Shown here: one piece after another, positions 38,712-49,207 of the stretch
Layout of the letters: each line of letters starts with the position of its first letter
Numbering within the stretch: the first letter of the stretch is position 1
Assembly (NCBI GenBank): GCA_003527225.1
Contig: DPXQ01000116.1
Coordinates: forward strand, 62,091-126,090
Source of the DNA: Rhizobium sp.
GTDB taxonomy: Bacteria > Pseudomonadota > Alphaproteobacteria > Rhizobiales > Rhizobiaceae
DNA: 64,000 nt
Direction: 5' to 3'
Translations under genes and position numbers: made by a program
Notes under the pieces: model-generated
What the model was told of the DNA's origin: nothing
The model's database searches: none
What the model saw: the letters and a program-made list of their open reading frames with translations, nothing else

Positions 38712-41015
38712 TTAGGCGACATTGGTCGCGTGTATCTCGAACTGCTTCTTGTCGACCCGGGCACTCAGGTCAGCAACGAGCGCTGCGGAGACGGGCATCG
38801 AATAGACGTAGCCCTGTATGAGATCGGCACAATTATACTTGCGCAGAAGCGAAAGCTGCTCCTTCGTTTCGACGCCTTCAATGACGATCTGCAGATCGAG
38901 TTGTCGCGACAGATTGACGATCCCGCGCAGGAGGCTGAACCTGCGGGCGTCTTCCCCGATGTCGAGCACGAAGGACCGGTCGATCTTGACCACGTCCACG
39001 GGCAGCGTATCGAGATAGCTGAGGCTGGAGAACCCGGTGCCGAAATCGTCGATCGCGATGGTAATGCCGTATCCGCGCAATCGCTCGAGGATGAGCCGGA
39101 CGTTGGACAATTCCTCGATCAGGCTGCTTTCGGTGACTTCGAGATGAAGGCGCGATGCGGCCAGTCCCGAATCCGCGAGCGCTTCCATCACCGAGCCGAT
39201 GATCGTGTCGTCGCGCAGATCCTGCTCCGCGAGGTTGACCGAAACGCAGATATGTTCCGGCCAGGTGGCGCAGTCGCGGCAGGCCTGACGGATCATGAAA
39301 CGGGTGATATCCGAGACGATCCCCATTTCTTCGGCGATCTGGATGAAGATGTTGGGCGGGATCGCCCCTTTCTCGGGATGCGTCCACCGCGCCAGCGCCT
39401 CACAGCATTCGAGCTTGGAGCCGTCCAGCGAGAACATGGGCTGATAGGCAGCCTGCAGGGCGCCCGCCTCGACCGCCGCGCGCAAGTCCGTCTTGAGGCG
39501 CTGACGCTCGACATATCGGGCATCCATTTCCTCGGCAAAGACCGTTATCTCTCCCTTGCCGCGCGATTTCGCTTCGAACAGGGCCAGATCGGCCTTGATC
39601 TGCCATTCCTCCATACGCAACTCGGCGCTGCCGATAACGACACAGCCGGCGTTGAAGGAAACCGGGATCGTCGCACCGTCGACCTCGTAATCGGCGCTGG
39701 CTGCGGCATGAATGGCGCGCATCCTTTCCTCAAGCCCGTCGGCATTGTCGGAGTTCGGGAAAAACAGCACGAACTGGTCACCGACGAGATGACCGACCAC
39801 GGCATCGCCGTCCACCAGAGTCTGAAGCCGGCCGGCAATGGCCACGAGTAGCCGGTCGCCGGTAATGTGCCCTTTCATGTCGTTGACATGCTTGAACTCG
39901 GCGACATCGAGCACCATGAATCCCACCTGCCCGCTCTCGCGACGCTTGGCGAGCTCTTCCTTCACGAGATCGGCGAAGTAATTGCGCTGCGGCAGGCCGG
40001 TCAGGGTATCGAAGCGCACCATATGCAGGATTTTGCGCTCGGCCCGGATCCGCATGGTGGCATCCTCGAATATCAGCACCACGCCGCCTTCCGGGCGCCG
40101 GTTGGCGGAGAACTCCAGGATCAGATCCTCGGAAAACTGCATGGTGGCGCGGGAAATCGTGCCGTCGATCAGCTGCGAGAGCTGCCTCTGGATAAGGCTG
40201 GGCATCGAACCATCGATGAACGTGTGCCGCACGCCGTAGCGCAGCACGACGTCTAGATCGCAGTTCTTGAGCTGCCTGCGGTCGCCGAGATGCAGGAGTT
40301 CGCAAGCCTTTTGGTTGATGACTTCGATGCGGTTGTGCGGATCGAGCATCATCAGCCCGTGCGTCATGTTGTTGAGCGCGGTGTCGAAGCTTTCGGCAAT
40401 CAGCGCGATTTCCCGGGCCGATATGACATTCTTGTAGAGAAACTCCCGCACGCCGTTCGCCATAAGGCGCGTGGTGAGCATGAACGGTACGAGCATGACC
40501 GAAAGAATGGCCATATAGATGTCGCCGACCATCAGGCAGCCGATCATGATCGGCACGCTCGCCGTTGCGGTCAGCAGGTCGACAGCCCGCGGAGATCCGA
40601 AATTGCGCCCGACGACCGAAACCATCGAGGCCATCGTGACCGATATGCAGGCGAGTTCGGCGAAAGGATCCCGGATAACGTAGATGGCATAGCCGCTCCC
40701 AACGCCGAGTATCGTCGTCGATGCCACAGCGCCATAGAGATAGATACGCTCCCATCTCGCTATATCCTCACGGTTCAATGTCGACTTGTCCGTGCGATCG
40801 AAGCGGAGGAACCAGTAGATGCGATAGAAGCCCATCAGCGCGAATGCGCCGCTCAGGTAGATATAGAAGAATGCGCCCGACCTCTGGAAGACCGCCAGAT
40901 AGGTGAGGATATGCACGAACATTCCGATGAAAAGCGTCTGACGGTTGCCAAACAGAGAGCTGACGAAGGACAAATAGACGTCCGTCGGCACAGCTTTCGT
41001 GCTCTGAGCCTTCAT
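38712..41015 (-). CDS. Membrane GGDEF-EAL protein, likely c-di-GMP phosphodiesterase
   Basis: 767 aa. Residues ~25-180 hold five to six membrane helices. A PAS-like linker (ESFDTALNNMTHGLMMLDPH) follows. The GGDEF domain has an altered active site: VGDQF at residues 411-415 in place of GG[DE]EF, although Asp370 of the metal site remains. The EAL domain is complete: EALARW (539-544), SVNLAEQDL, DDFGTGFSSLSYLDTLP, IEGVETKEQ. It should therefore hydrolyse c-di-GMP, with the GGDEF part as a GTP-sensing or regulatory module. GGAGG precedes ATG 41015. The cue sensed by the membrane part is unknown. Confidence 0.9.
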   Translation of the reverse strand: MKAQSTKAVPTDVYLSFVSSLFGNRQTLFIGMFVHILTYLAVFQRSGAFFYIYLSGAFALMGFYRIYWFLRFDRTDKSTLNREDIARWERIYLYGAVASTTILGVGSGYAIYVIRDPFAELACISVTMASMVSVVGRNFGSPRAVDLLTATASVPIMIGCLMVGDIYMAILSVMLVPFMLTTRLMANGVREFLYKNVISAREIALIAESFDTALNNMTHGLMMLDPHNRIEVINQKACELLHLGDRRQLKNCDLDVVLRYGVRHTFIDGSMPSLIQRQLSQLIDGTISRATMQFSEDLILEFSANRRPEGGVVLIFEDATMRIRAERKILHMVRFDTLTGLPQRNYFADLVKEELAKRRESGQVGFMVLDVAEFKHVNDMKGHITGDRLLVAIAGRLQTLVDGDAVVGHLVGDQFVLFFPNSDNADGLEERMRAIHAAASADYEVDGATIPVSFNAGCVVIGSAELRMEEWQIKADLALFEAKSRGKGEITVFAEEMDARYVERQRLKTDLRAAVEAGALQAAYQPMFSLDGSKLECCEALARWTHPEKGAIPPNIFIQIAEEMGIVSDITRFMIRQACRDCATWPEHICVSVNLAEQDLRDDTIIGSVMEALADSGLAASRLHLEVTESSLIEELSNVRLILERLRGYGITIAIDDFGTGFSSLSYLDTLPVDVVKIDRSFVLDIGEDARRFSLLRGIVNLSRQLDLQIVIEGVETKEQLSLLRKYNCADLIQGYVYSMPVSAALVADLSARVDKKQFEIHATNVA

Positions 41016-41598
41016 GAATTGGCCTCCTTCAAGCCGCCGACGTTATAAAGAACGATTTAAGATTTGATTTCGGACTTATCGCTGAATGTCTCCATTTGGT
41101 CGAAAAGCGCGGCGGTCTCCGCAGATGCCGGCATTATTAAATTGTACCATGATCCTTCACCTGCCATATCGGGATTCCGTTTGCCTGCCGCCTTTCCAAG
41201 ACAACCCCTCGAAACAGGACGGTCGGCAATGGTTTTCGCCTTTAGTCTAATCGTCGACGGCAAGCGCGTATAGGAGACCGCCTGGCGGCGCGCAATTGAT
41301 CCCATTTAAATACACTAGAAAACCGATAAGACATGAGCGCAAAATGTGCCACGCCGGCACACTTCTGCATAGACGCCGTGCTTTTTCCCGGCAAATTTGC
41401 CTCAAGACATCCGCGTTTGAAGCTTCAATGGCGATTTCACGGCGGCACACGCAAAAGCAAGCGACCAGTAGCACCTGAACCTGCCCTTGTTCGGCTTGAC
41501 GGGGTAGCGCATTTGCCCCCCAAAAACGGGAGGAAACCACGGTTGCGCCGTTTCGGCTCATGCTCTATGGGAAATGCACGTCTCAGGGGAGAAGAACA
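41016..41598. other. Divergent intergenic region between the EAL gene and the TRAP transporter
   Basis: About 580 bases with comparatively low GC in the middle. I find no convincing gene; the minus-strand open frame at 41057-41305 has no family features. TGTGCC-ACGCC-GGCACA at 41346-41362 is a perfect inverted repeat that could be an operator for the takQM genes. A TTGACG-like box occurs near 41497. The rest shows nothing I can name. Confidence 0.35.
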
Positions 41599-42150
41599 AT
41601 GAGTATGCTATTGGCAATCAGCCGGCTGATCGACATGATCACCGGGGCGGTAGGACGATGGGTGTCCTGGCTGTTGCTGGCCGCTGTTTTGATCAGCGCC
41701 GGCAATGCGGTCGTCCGCAAAGCCTTCGATATCTCGTCGAACGCCTGGCTCGAACTCCAATGGTATCTCTACGGCACCGTCTTCATGCTGGCTGCGGCTT
41801 ACGCCCTGCAGAAAAACGAGCACATCCGTATCGACATTGTCTCCAGCTCTTGGAGCAGGAAAACCAGGAACTGGATCGACCTGATCCTCCATATCATCTT
41901 CCTCGTGCCCTTCTCCTTCCTGATGGTTTGGCTCGCATGGCCCTGGTTCTGGGCCTCCTACAGGATCGGGGAAATCTCCTCGAGCGCCGGCGGCCTGATC
42001 ATCTGGCCCGCAAAGGCTGCGGTCCTCGTCGGCTTCATCCTTCTGGGCGCCCAGGCGATTTCGGAAATCATCAAGCGCGCAGCAATCGTCTTCGGCTATC
42101 TCGATGAGAAGCTCGATGACGAACACGCAGCAGAAGTCTCGGGGCACTGA
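41599..42150 (+). CDS. TRAP transporter small permease (DctQ/TakQ)
   Basis: 183 aa with four membrane helices, the size and shape of DctQ subunits. Marks are AVVRKAFDISSNAWLELQWY and AAYALQKNEHIRIDIV, the family consensus in helix 2 and the following loop. The small permease joins the large subunit in a Na-driven uptake complex fed by a periplasmic binding protein. ATG 41599 follows AGGGGAGAAGAACA. The large permease gene begins one base after the stop. The binding protein gene is convergent downstream (takP-like), an unusual split of one system between two strands. Confidence 0.9.
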   Translation: MSMLLAISRLIDMITGAVGRWVSWLLLAAVLISAGNAVVRKAFDISSNAWLELQWYLYGTVFMLAAAYALQKNEHIRIDIVSSSWSRKTRNWIDLILHIIFLVPFSFLMVWLAWPWFWASYRIGEISSSAGGLIIWPAKAAVLVGFILLGAQAISEIIKRAAIVFGYLDEKLDDEHAAEVSGH

Positions 42151-42151
42151 T

Positions 42152-44062
42152 ATGATCGACTTTATCGCACACAACCTTGCCCCCATCATGTTCACCTCGG
42201 TGATGCTGATGCTGCTACTGGGGTATCCGGTGGCATTCACGCTTGCCGCGGGCGGCCTCATCTACTTCGCGATCGGCGTCGAACTCTCTGCCATTTCCCC
42301 GGAAATCAGGCTCTTCTGGCCGCTCCTGCAGTCGCATCCCGACCGCGTCTACGGCATCATGTACAATGACACGATGCTCGCGATCCCGTTCTTTACCTTC
42401 ATGGGACTGATCCTTGAGCGGTCCCGTATGGCCGAGGACCTGCTTGACACCATCGGCCAGTTGTTCGGCCCAATCCGTGGCGGCCTCGCCTATGCCGTGA
42501 TCCTCGTCGGTGCGCTTCTCGGCGCCACCACCGGCGTCGTTGCGGCCTCCGTCATGGCCATGGGCCTGATCTCGTTGCCGATCATGCTTCGCTACAACTA
42601 CAACCGTCCGCTCGTGGCTGGAACGATTGCGGCCTCCGGTACTCTAGCACAGATCGTCCCGCCCTCGCTCGTCCTGATCGTCATGGCCGACCAGCTCGGC
42701 CGCTCGGTCGGCGACATGTATGTCGGCGCTCTTTATCCGGCCATCCTAATCGTTGCTGCCTACTGCGCCTACATTTTCGCAGTGTCCATGGTGAAGCCTG
42801 AATGGGCTCCGGCCCTGCCACTCGAGGCCCGTACGCTCGGCGGCGGCGTCACCTCGCTGATCGTGATGCTCGTCATCGCCGTCGGTCTTTACTTCCTCGG
42901 GCAGCAAGTGCTGTTCACCGGTATCGCCAGCCCGGAATGGCGTGAGGTCTCGGCCCTCGCCTTCGGCGTGTTCGCCGTCTATCTCATCGCCCTTGCCAAC
43001 CGGACGTTCAGCCTCAACATCATCTCGCGACTGACCCAGCAGGTCGTCATCGTGCTGATTCCGCCGCTGGCGCTGATCTTCCTGGTACTCGGCACGATCT
43101 TCCTCGGCATCGCAACGCCAACCGAAGGCGGCGCCATGGGCGCGACCGGTGCCCTGATCATTGCCGGCCTGAAAGGACGCCTGTCGTTCGCGACGGTAAA
43201 GCATGCGCTGGACGCCACCACGAAACTCTCCGCCTTCGTCATGATGATCCTGATCGGCGCCCGCGTCTTCGGCCTGACCTTCTACGGCATCAACGGCAAT
43301 ATCTGGATCGAGGAATTGCTGACGGCACTTCCCGGCGGCGAGTACGGCTTCCTGATCGTGGTGACGATCATCGTCTTCATCCTCGGCTGCTTCCTCGATT
43401 TCTTCGAGATTGCCTTCATCATGGTGCCGCTGCTCGCGCCGGTCGCCGACAAGCTCGGCATCGACCTGGTCTGGTTCGGCGTCATTCTCGGGATCAACCT
43501 GCAGACCTCGTTCCTCACCCCGCCCTTCGGCTTCTCGCTGTTCTACCTGCGCTCGATCGCGCCGGCCGGAAGGTGGAAGGACCAGGTGACCGGCAAGATG
43601 ATGGACGGGATGAAGACGCTGCAGATCTACAAGGGTGTGCTTCCCTACATCATCATACAGTTTGTTATGATCATGGTCGTCATAGCCTTCCCCGGGCTCG
43701 TCTTGCGCTACAAGAGCGACGCGCCGACTGTCGATCCGAACTCCATTCAGATCGAGATCCCGGGCTTCGGCAATCAGGGCGGAGGCATGACCCTGCCGCC
43801 GCTCGGCTCGGATGGCGGCAATGGCTCACCGAATTTCGGCCTTCCGCCGCTCGGCACTGGAAACGGCAATGGCGCCCAGGCCCCGGCTATGGGTCTGCCT
43901 CCCCTGAACCTCGGGGGAGAGCAGCCTGCCACTAGTCCCTCGCCGGCACCGGCGTTCGGCCTGCCCCCGCTCAACCTCGGTGGCGAACCGCCAGCTCCCG
44001 CTCCAGCTGCTCCCCCGGCCAATCCGGCAACCGACCTCAGCCAGCCGCCGGTCATCAAGTAA
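42152..44062 (+). CDS. TRAP transporter large permease (DctM/TakM) with repetitive C-terminal tail
   Basis: 636 aa. Residues 1-518 are a normal twelve-helix DctM subunit: LGYPVAFTLAAGGL near the N-terminus, ATTGVVAASVMAMGLISLP, TLAQIVPPSLVLIVMADQ, GTIFLGIATPTEGGAMGA, and LTPPFGFSLFYLRS. Residues ~519-636 are an extra ~118-residue tail rich in Pro and Gly with four copies of a [FM]xLPPL-[GN] unit, ending in SQPPVIK. Ordinary DctM proteins stop near the last helix. The tail faces one side of the membrane and is predicted to be disordered. It may be a docking or spacer element; its role is unknown. Confidence 0.9.
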   Translation: MIDFIAHNLAPIMFTSVMLMLLLGYPVAFTLAAGGLIYFAIGVELSAISPEIRLFWPLLQSHPDRVYGIMYNDTMLAIPFFTFMGLILERSRMAEDLLDTIGQLFGPIRGGLAYAVILVGALLGATTGVVAASVMAMGLISLPIMLRYNYNRPLVAGTIAASGTLAQIVPPSLVLIVMADQLGRSVGDMYVGALYPAILIVAAYCAYIFAVSMVKPEWAPALPLEARTLGGGVTSLIVMLVIAVGLYFLGQQVLFTGIASPEWREVSALAFGVFAVYLIALANRTFSLNIISRLTQQVVIVLIPPLALIFLVLGTIFLGIATPTEGGAMGATGALIIAGLKGRLSFATVKHALDATTKLSAFVMMILIGARVFGLTFYGINGNIWIEELLTALPGGEYGFLIVVTIIVFILGCFLDFFEIAFIMVPLLAPVADKLGIDLVWFGVILGINLQTSFLTPPFGFSLFYLRSIAPAGRWKDQVTGKMMDGMKTLQIYKGVLPYIIIQFVMIMVVIAFPGLVLRYKSDAPTVDPNSIQIEIPGFGNQGGGMTLPPLGSDGGNGSPNFGLPPLGTGNGNGAQAPAMGLPPLNLGGEQPATSPSPAPAFGLPPLNLGGEPPAPAPAAPPANPATDLSQPPVIK

Positions 44063-44112
44063 AGGCAAGGCGGCATCCGATAAGATGCCGCTTCGAGCCA
44101 CGATGCGATCAG

Positions 44113-44142
44113 AAGCCCCGGATGCAAGTTCGGGGCTTTTCG
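44113..44142 (+). terminator. Terminator of the takQM transcript
   Basis: AAGCCCCG (44113-44120) and CGGGGCTT (44131-44138) form an 8-bp stem followed by TTCGTTG. A weaker hairpin (GCGGCATC/GATGCCGC) lies just before it. Confidence 0.7.
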
Positions 44143-44252
44143 TTGTCGTCGGGCAAGCGTCAACAGCAGCCTGCAACGACCTCAGCCCCCTGCCGGGCAC
44201 CACGCCGACAATGCGATGAAGCTTGCCGCCGACGCACTTTACCTCGATCGGC

Positions 44253-44284
44253 CACGAAAAAGCCCCGGGGCAGAACCCCGGGGC
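44253..44284 (-). terminator. Terminator of takP
   Basis: Read on the minus strand, GCCCCGGGG (44284-44276) and CCCCGGGGC (44270-44262) form a perfect 9-bp stem with loop TTCTG, followed by TTTTTCGTGG. It lies 29 bases beyond the takP stop. Confidence 0.9.
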
Positions 44285-44312
44285 CTCGCGTTTCTTACAG
44301 TTGCTGGAGAGC

Positions 44313-45723
<1,411 letters not shown>

Positions 45724-46476
45724 ATGCCCAAGCCGATAATCGCCATACCCGCCGACATCCGGGAATTCGACGGCACGCGTTGGCATGCGGCACAGAATCA
45801 ATATGTCCGCACGGCATTGAAAGTGGCGGACGTCATGTCCTTCATCATCCCGGCCTTCGAGGAAGGAAACGACACCGACGCCCTGCTCGATCGCGTCGAC
45901 GGTCTTCTGGTCTCCGGATCGGCGACCAATGTCCACCCTTCTCTCTACGGGGCCCCGGCCAGGGATAGCGACGGTCCCTTCGATCCGGCGCGCGATGCCA
46001 CCACGATCCCGCTCATCAAGCGTGCGCTCGACCGCGGCATCCCGTTGCTCGCCATCTGCCGCGGTATCCAGGAACTCAACGTTGCGCTTGGCGGCACGCT
46101 GGCCACGGAGATCCATGAACAGGAAGGCGTGTGGGACCACCGCAAGCCGCAGCATCCGGACCGTGACGTGATGTTCAGCATCCGCCAGGACGTCATTGTG
46201 GCGGAAGGCTCCTGCATCGCCCGCTATCTGGGCGCCGGCAAGGTCATGGTCAATTCGCTCCATCGCCAGGCAATCTCGAAGACGGCGCCCGGCTTGCAGG
46301 TGGAGGCCGTCGCAGAGGACGGAACGATCGAGGCAGTATCGGTGATCGACGCCAAGGGCTTCGCCATCGGCGTGCAATGGCATCCGGAATACTGGGCGGA
46401 AACGGACAGCCCCTCGCGTGCGCTCTTCGAGGCCTTCGGAGACGCCGTGCGCGCCTACGCCACGACACGCCGCTGA
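45724..46476 (+). CDS. Gamma-glutamyl-gamma-aminobutyrate hydrolase family (class I amidotransferase, PuuD-like)
   Basis: 250 aa. The triad of a class I glutamine amidotransferase-like hydrolase is visible: the nucleophile Cys in LAICRGIQELNVALGG, and His-Glu in IGVQWHPEYW. VSGSATNVHPSLYG is typical of the PuuD branch. PuuD cleaves gamma-glutamyl-GABA in putrescine degradation. No other puu gene is adjacent, so a different gamma-glutamyl amide is equally possible. ATG 45724 has GGAGAACAGA upstream. It converges on the hydroxyacid dehydrogenase gene 18 bases away. Confidence 0.83.
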   Translation: MPKPIIAIPADIREFDGTRWHAAQNQYVRTALKVADVMSFIIPAFEEGNDTDALLDRVDGLLVSGSATNVHPSLYGAPARDSDGPFDPARDATTIPLIKRALDRGIPLLAICRGIQELNVALGGTLATEIHEQEGVWDHRKPQHPDRDVMFSIRQDVIVAEGSCIARYLGAGKVMVNSLHRQAISKTAPGLQVEAVAEDGTIEAVSVIDAKGFAIGVQWHPEYWAETDSPSRALFEAFGDAVRAYATTRR

Positions 46477-46494
46477 CGCCGGACGGGTCCCGGG

Positions 46495-47460
46495 TCAGCC
46501 GGACTTCTGCGGCGTTTCCGGTACGGGCGTCAGCGCCTTGCCGGTCATAAACCAGGAAATCAGGTTGTCGGCGACGAGATCGGCCATCGCGTTGCGCGTC
46601 GGCACGGATGCCGATGCCACATGAGGAAGCAGCGAGACATTCGGAAAGTCGAGCAGGGCTTCCGGGACATTCGGTTCGTCCTGAAACACATCGAGCCCCG
46701 CCGCCGCGATCGTCCCATCTTCAAGCGCCGCAATCAGCGCGTCCTCGTCCACTGTCCAGCCCCGGCCGACATTGATCAACACGCCGTTGGAGCCAAGGGC
46801 GGCGAGCACGTCGCGGTTGATCGCCTTGTAGGTTTCCGGCGTTTTCGGGACGATTGAAATGAGGGTATCGACGGCTCCGGCCAATGCCGTCAGCGATGGA
46901 TGATAGCCATAGTCGACATCGGTCCGGGGACGCCGCGTGTGATAGCTGATCTTCACCTTGAACGGTTCGAGGCGCCGCGCGATTTCCATGCCGATGCGGC
47001 CCAGGCCATGGATGCCGACATGGCGGCCCTTGAGCGACAGCGGTGACAGCGGAAAGGCGCCCTCGCTCACCCATTTGCCCTGTCGAAGCCAGGTCTCGGC
47101 CTGCGGCAGACGCCGGATCGTATTGATCAGCAATGCGATCGCAGTGTCGGCGACTTCGTCGTTGAGAACATCCGGGGTATTGGTCACGACAACGCCGCGC
47201 GCGGCAGCCGCAGCGACGTCGACCCCGTCATATCCGACCCCGAAGCTGGAAATGACCTCGAGATTGGGCAGTCTGGCGATCCAGCTTGCCGGCAGGGCGC
47301 CACTGACGGCCACACCACGCACCTTCAGTGCATCCGCCTCTCCTAGTTCCAGCGCTCCCGCGTGAGGAACCCGCAACAAGTCGAAATGCTCCTGCATCCG
47401 CTCGATGACACGCGGATATATCCGGCCGGGCACGAGGATCGTAGCGCGGGAATTTGCCAT
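46495..47460 (-). CDS. D-2-hydroxyacid dehydrogenase (glyoxylate/hydroxypyruvate reductase type)
   Basis: 321 aa. NAD(P)-binding glycine motif VGIHGLGRIGMEIARRLEPF, the catalytic Arg in NVGRGWTVDEDAL, Glu in DVFQDEPNVPEAL, and His in LLPHVASAS are all present. The SYHTRRPR stretch after the dinucleotide loop suggests NADPH preference. Likely substrates are glyoxylate, hydroxypyruvate or related 2-keto acids. It starts 10 bases after the LacI-type gene on the same strand, with GAGGAGAAGACC before the ATG, so both form an operon controlled by that regulator. Confidence 0.87.
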   Translation of the reverse strand: MANSRATILVPGRIYPRVIERMQEHFDLLRVPHAGALELGEADALKVRGVAVSGALPASWIARLPNLEVISSFGVGYDGVDVAAAAARGVVVTNTPDVLNDEVADTAIALLINTIRRLPQAETWLRQGKWVSEGAFPLSPLSLKGRHVGIHGLGRIGMEIARRLEPFKVKISYHTRRPRTDVDYGYHPSLTALAGAVDTLISIVPKTPETYKAINRDVLAALGSNGVLINVGRGWTVDEDALIAALEDGTIAAAGLDVFQDEPNVPEALLDFPNVSLLPHVASASVPTRNAMADLVADNLISWFMTGKALTPVPETPQKSG

Positions 47461-47470
47461 GGTCTTCTCC

Positions 47471-48487
47471 TCAGCGATTGATAGGTCCGGTCGACTGGCG
47501 AATGCGCATCTCCGGCTTGATCAGATGGATGCCGTCCGGTTCGTGGTTGCCCGCCAGCTTGTCGAGAAGCGCGCGTGCCGCAAGCCGCCCCACTTCCGCC
47601 TGTCCGTTCGAGACTGTTGTGAGCGCGGGGGTGGCGATCGAGGCTTCCTCGAGGTCGTCATAGCCAGTGACGGAAATGTCCCTGCCCGGCACCAGCCCGG
47701 CGCGCGCGATGCCGTTCATCAGGCCGATCGCGACGAGATCGTTCCAGCATACGGCCGCCGTCGGCTTTTGCGGCAGGGACAGAAAGTGGACCGCAGCCTC
47801 GAAGCCGCCCTGCTTGGTTCGGGGACCGGGAATGCGCAGGTTCGGATCAACCTCGATGCCCGCCTTGCGCAAGGCGTTCACATAACCCTGGTAGCGGTCG
47901 CGCCCCGTTGATGTCTGGTCGGTGCCGCCGATCATCGCGATCACACGATGTCCGAGCCCGATCAGGTGGTTGGTGGCAAGCGAAATGCCGTAGCTGTCGT
48001 CACCGCGATAGGTCGGCAGGTCGAGGCCTTCCATCTGGCGGGCGATGAGAATGGCCGGCATGCCGTTCTTCTCCGCCAGCAGGACGTCTTCGTCCGGCGT
48101 GCCGATGGCCGGCGACATGATGACCCCGTCGCCGCCAAGCTGCAGCAGGGTCTCGATGAAGGTCCGCTGCTTTTCGACCGAATCATAGTGGTTGGACAGG
48201 ATGAAGGTGTGGCGGCTGCGGTCGAGCTCGCTTTCGATGGCCTTCAGGATCTCGCCGTAGAACGGGTTCATGATGTCGTGCACCACCACGCCGATGATGC
48301 CGGAGCGCGATGTCCTGAGGCTGGCCGCGCGGCGGTTGTAGATATAGCCGAGCGCTCTTGCCTGCTCCTTGATCTTCTCGCGGGTCTCGGCCGCCACCAG
48401 CGGACTGTCGCGCAATGCCAGCGAAACCGTCGCCGTCGAAAGGCCGAGCGACTCGGCAATCGTCGAAAGCTTTACTTTTTGAGCCAC
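47471..48487 (-). CDS. LacI-family transcriptional regulator
   Basis: 338 aa. The N-terminal helix-turn-helix and hinge are clear: VKLSTIAESLGLSTATVSLA and SLRTSRSGIIGVVVHDI. The periplasmic-binding-type effector domain has GDGVIMSPAIGTP, LGHRVIAMIGGTDQTS, and TAAVCWNDLVAIGLMNG. The start is GTG at 48487 preceded by GGGGGAGG at ideal spacing. It is cotranscribed with the hydroxyacid dehydrogenase. The 7-1-7 palindrome pair at 48547-48574, upstream of its start, is the likely binding site, implying autoregulation. The sugar or acid effector is unknown. Confidence 0.9.
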   Translation of the reverse strand: MAQKVKLSTIAESLGLSTATVSLALRDSPLVAAETREKIKEQARALGYIYNRRAASLRTSRSGIIGVVVHDIMNPFYGEILKAIESELDRSRHTFILSNHYDSVEKQRTFIETLLQLGGDGVIMSPAIGTPDEDVLLAEKNGMPAILIARQMEGLDLPTYRGDDSYGISLATNHLIGLGHRVIAMIGGTDQTSTGRDRYQGYVNALRKAGIEVDPNLRIPGPRTKQGGFEAAVHFLSLPQKPTAAVCWNDLVAIGLMNGIARAGLVPGRDISVTGYDDLEEASIATPALTTVSNGQAEVGRLAARALLDKLAGNHEPDGIHLIKPEMRIRQSTGPINR

Positions 48488-48546
48488 GTGACCTCCCCCG
48501 GGCAAGCTGATCCGTCGCCTGCGGCAATGCCTTTCATTCGCCTGCG

Positions 48547-48574
48547 ATTAAACCGTTTAATTAAACAATTTAAT
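48547..48574. promoter_or_regulatory. Two overlapping 15-bp palindromes, putative LacI-family operator
   Basis: ATTAAACCGTTTAAT (48547-48561) is a perfect palindrome around a central C. ATTAAACAATTTAAT (48560-48574) is a second, sharing two bases with it. They lie 60-87 bases upstream of the LacI-type start. LacI-family operators are typically palindromes of this size. The tandem overlap suggests cooperative or alternative binding. Confidence 0.6.
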
Positions 48575-48612
48575 ATCGCATTTCAATTGTTGTTTGAGCG
48601 ATGGCGAATGAG

Positions 48613-49107
48613 TCAGCCCCGGCCGGTGGCCGACTGCAGATTCTCATCGACGCAAAGAAGCAGGCGCACCAGCGTTTTGACTTCTTTCCCCGACAGTCCC
48701 TTGATTGCCTGACGGTCGCATTCGGCTGCCGCCGCGGCGATCTTGTCCAGGCTGGCGCGGCCGGTTTCAGTAAGAAAGACCTTGGTAAGCCGCGCATCGA
48801 GCGCATCCGCCCGCCGCTCGACAAAGCCCTGAACCTCCATGCGCCCGATGGTGCGCGTCATGGTCGGCGCCTTGACGCCGAGCCTCTGCGCCAACGTCCC
48901 CGGCGTCAGGCCGTCCTCGCCCGCAAGGATCTGGATGACGCCATCCTGCCCTGCATAGAGCCCGCAATCGGCAAGATTGCGCGACAAGAGCGTGCGCATC
49001 GCCCGTGCCGCCTGCGTGACTGCCGGCCCCAGGGCAAGGCTACCCTCGCCTGCGTCCTTCTTCTTGCCCGATTTGTTCTTCTTGTCACCCTTGTCTTTCT
49101 TGGCCAT
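48613..49107 (-). CDS. MarR-family regulator with a lysine-rich N-terminal tail
   Basis: 164 aa. Residues 1-22 are highly basic (AKKDKGDKKNKSGKKKD). The rest is a MarR winged helix: LTPGTLAQRLGVKAPTMTR, then the wing ALDARLTKVFLTETG. Cysteines occur in LADCGLYAG, AAECDRQ and LLCVDEN, which could matter for redox sensing. ATG 49107 has AGGGG at good spacing; ATG 49113 is possible. It is divergent from the creatininase-family gene with 100 bases between, a usual position for a local regulator. The basic tail may add non-specific DNA contacts. Confidence 0.8.
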   Translation of the reverse strand: MAKKDKGDKKNKSGKKKDAGEGSLALGPAVTQAARAMRTLLSRNLADCGLYAGQDGVIQILAGEDGLTPGTLAQRLGVKAPTMTRTIGRMEVQGFVERRADALDARLTKVFLTETGRASLDKIAAAAAECDRQAIKGLSGKEVKTLVRLLLCVDENLQSATGRG

Positions 49108-49207
49108 CGTCATCCCCTGTCAGCGTTGCCCGGTATTGCTGTTTTCTACGCCGGCTAATCTTTACACCGCATTGAAACCCATGGCACGGATCGGATAAAG
49201 TCGAAAT

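Noticed and set aside
41057..41305. Minus-strand 82-codon open frame upstream of the EAL gene
   Set aside because: No homologous motif and no ribosome site; probably chance in an intergenic region.
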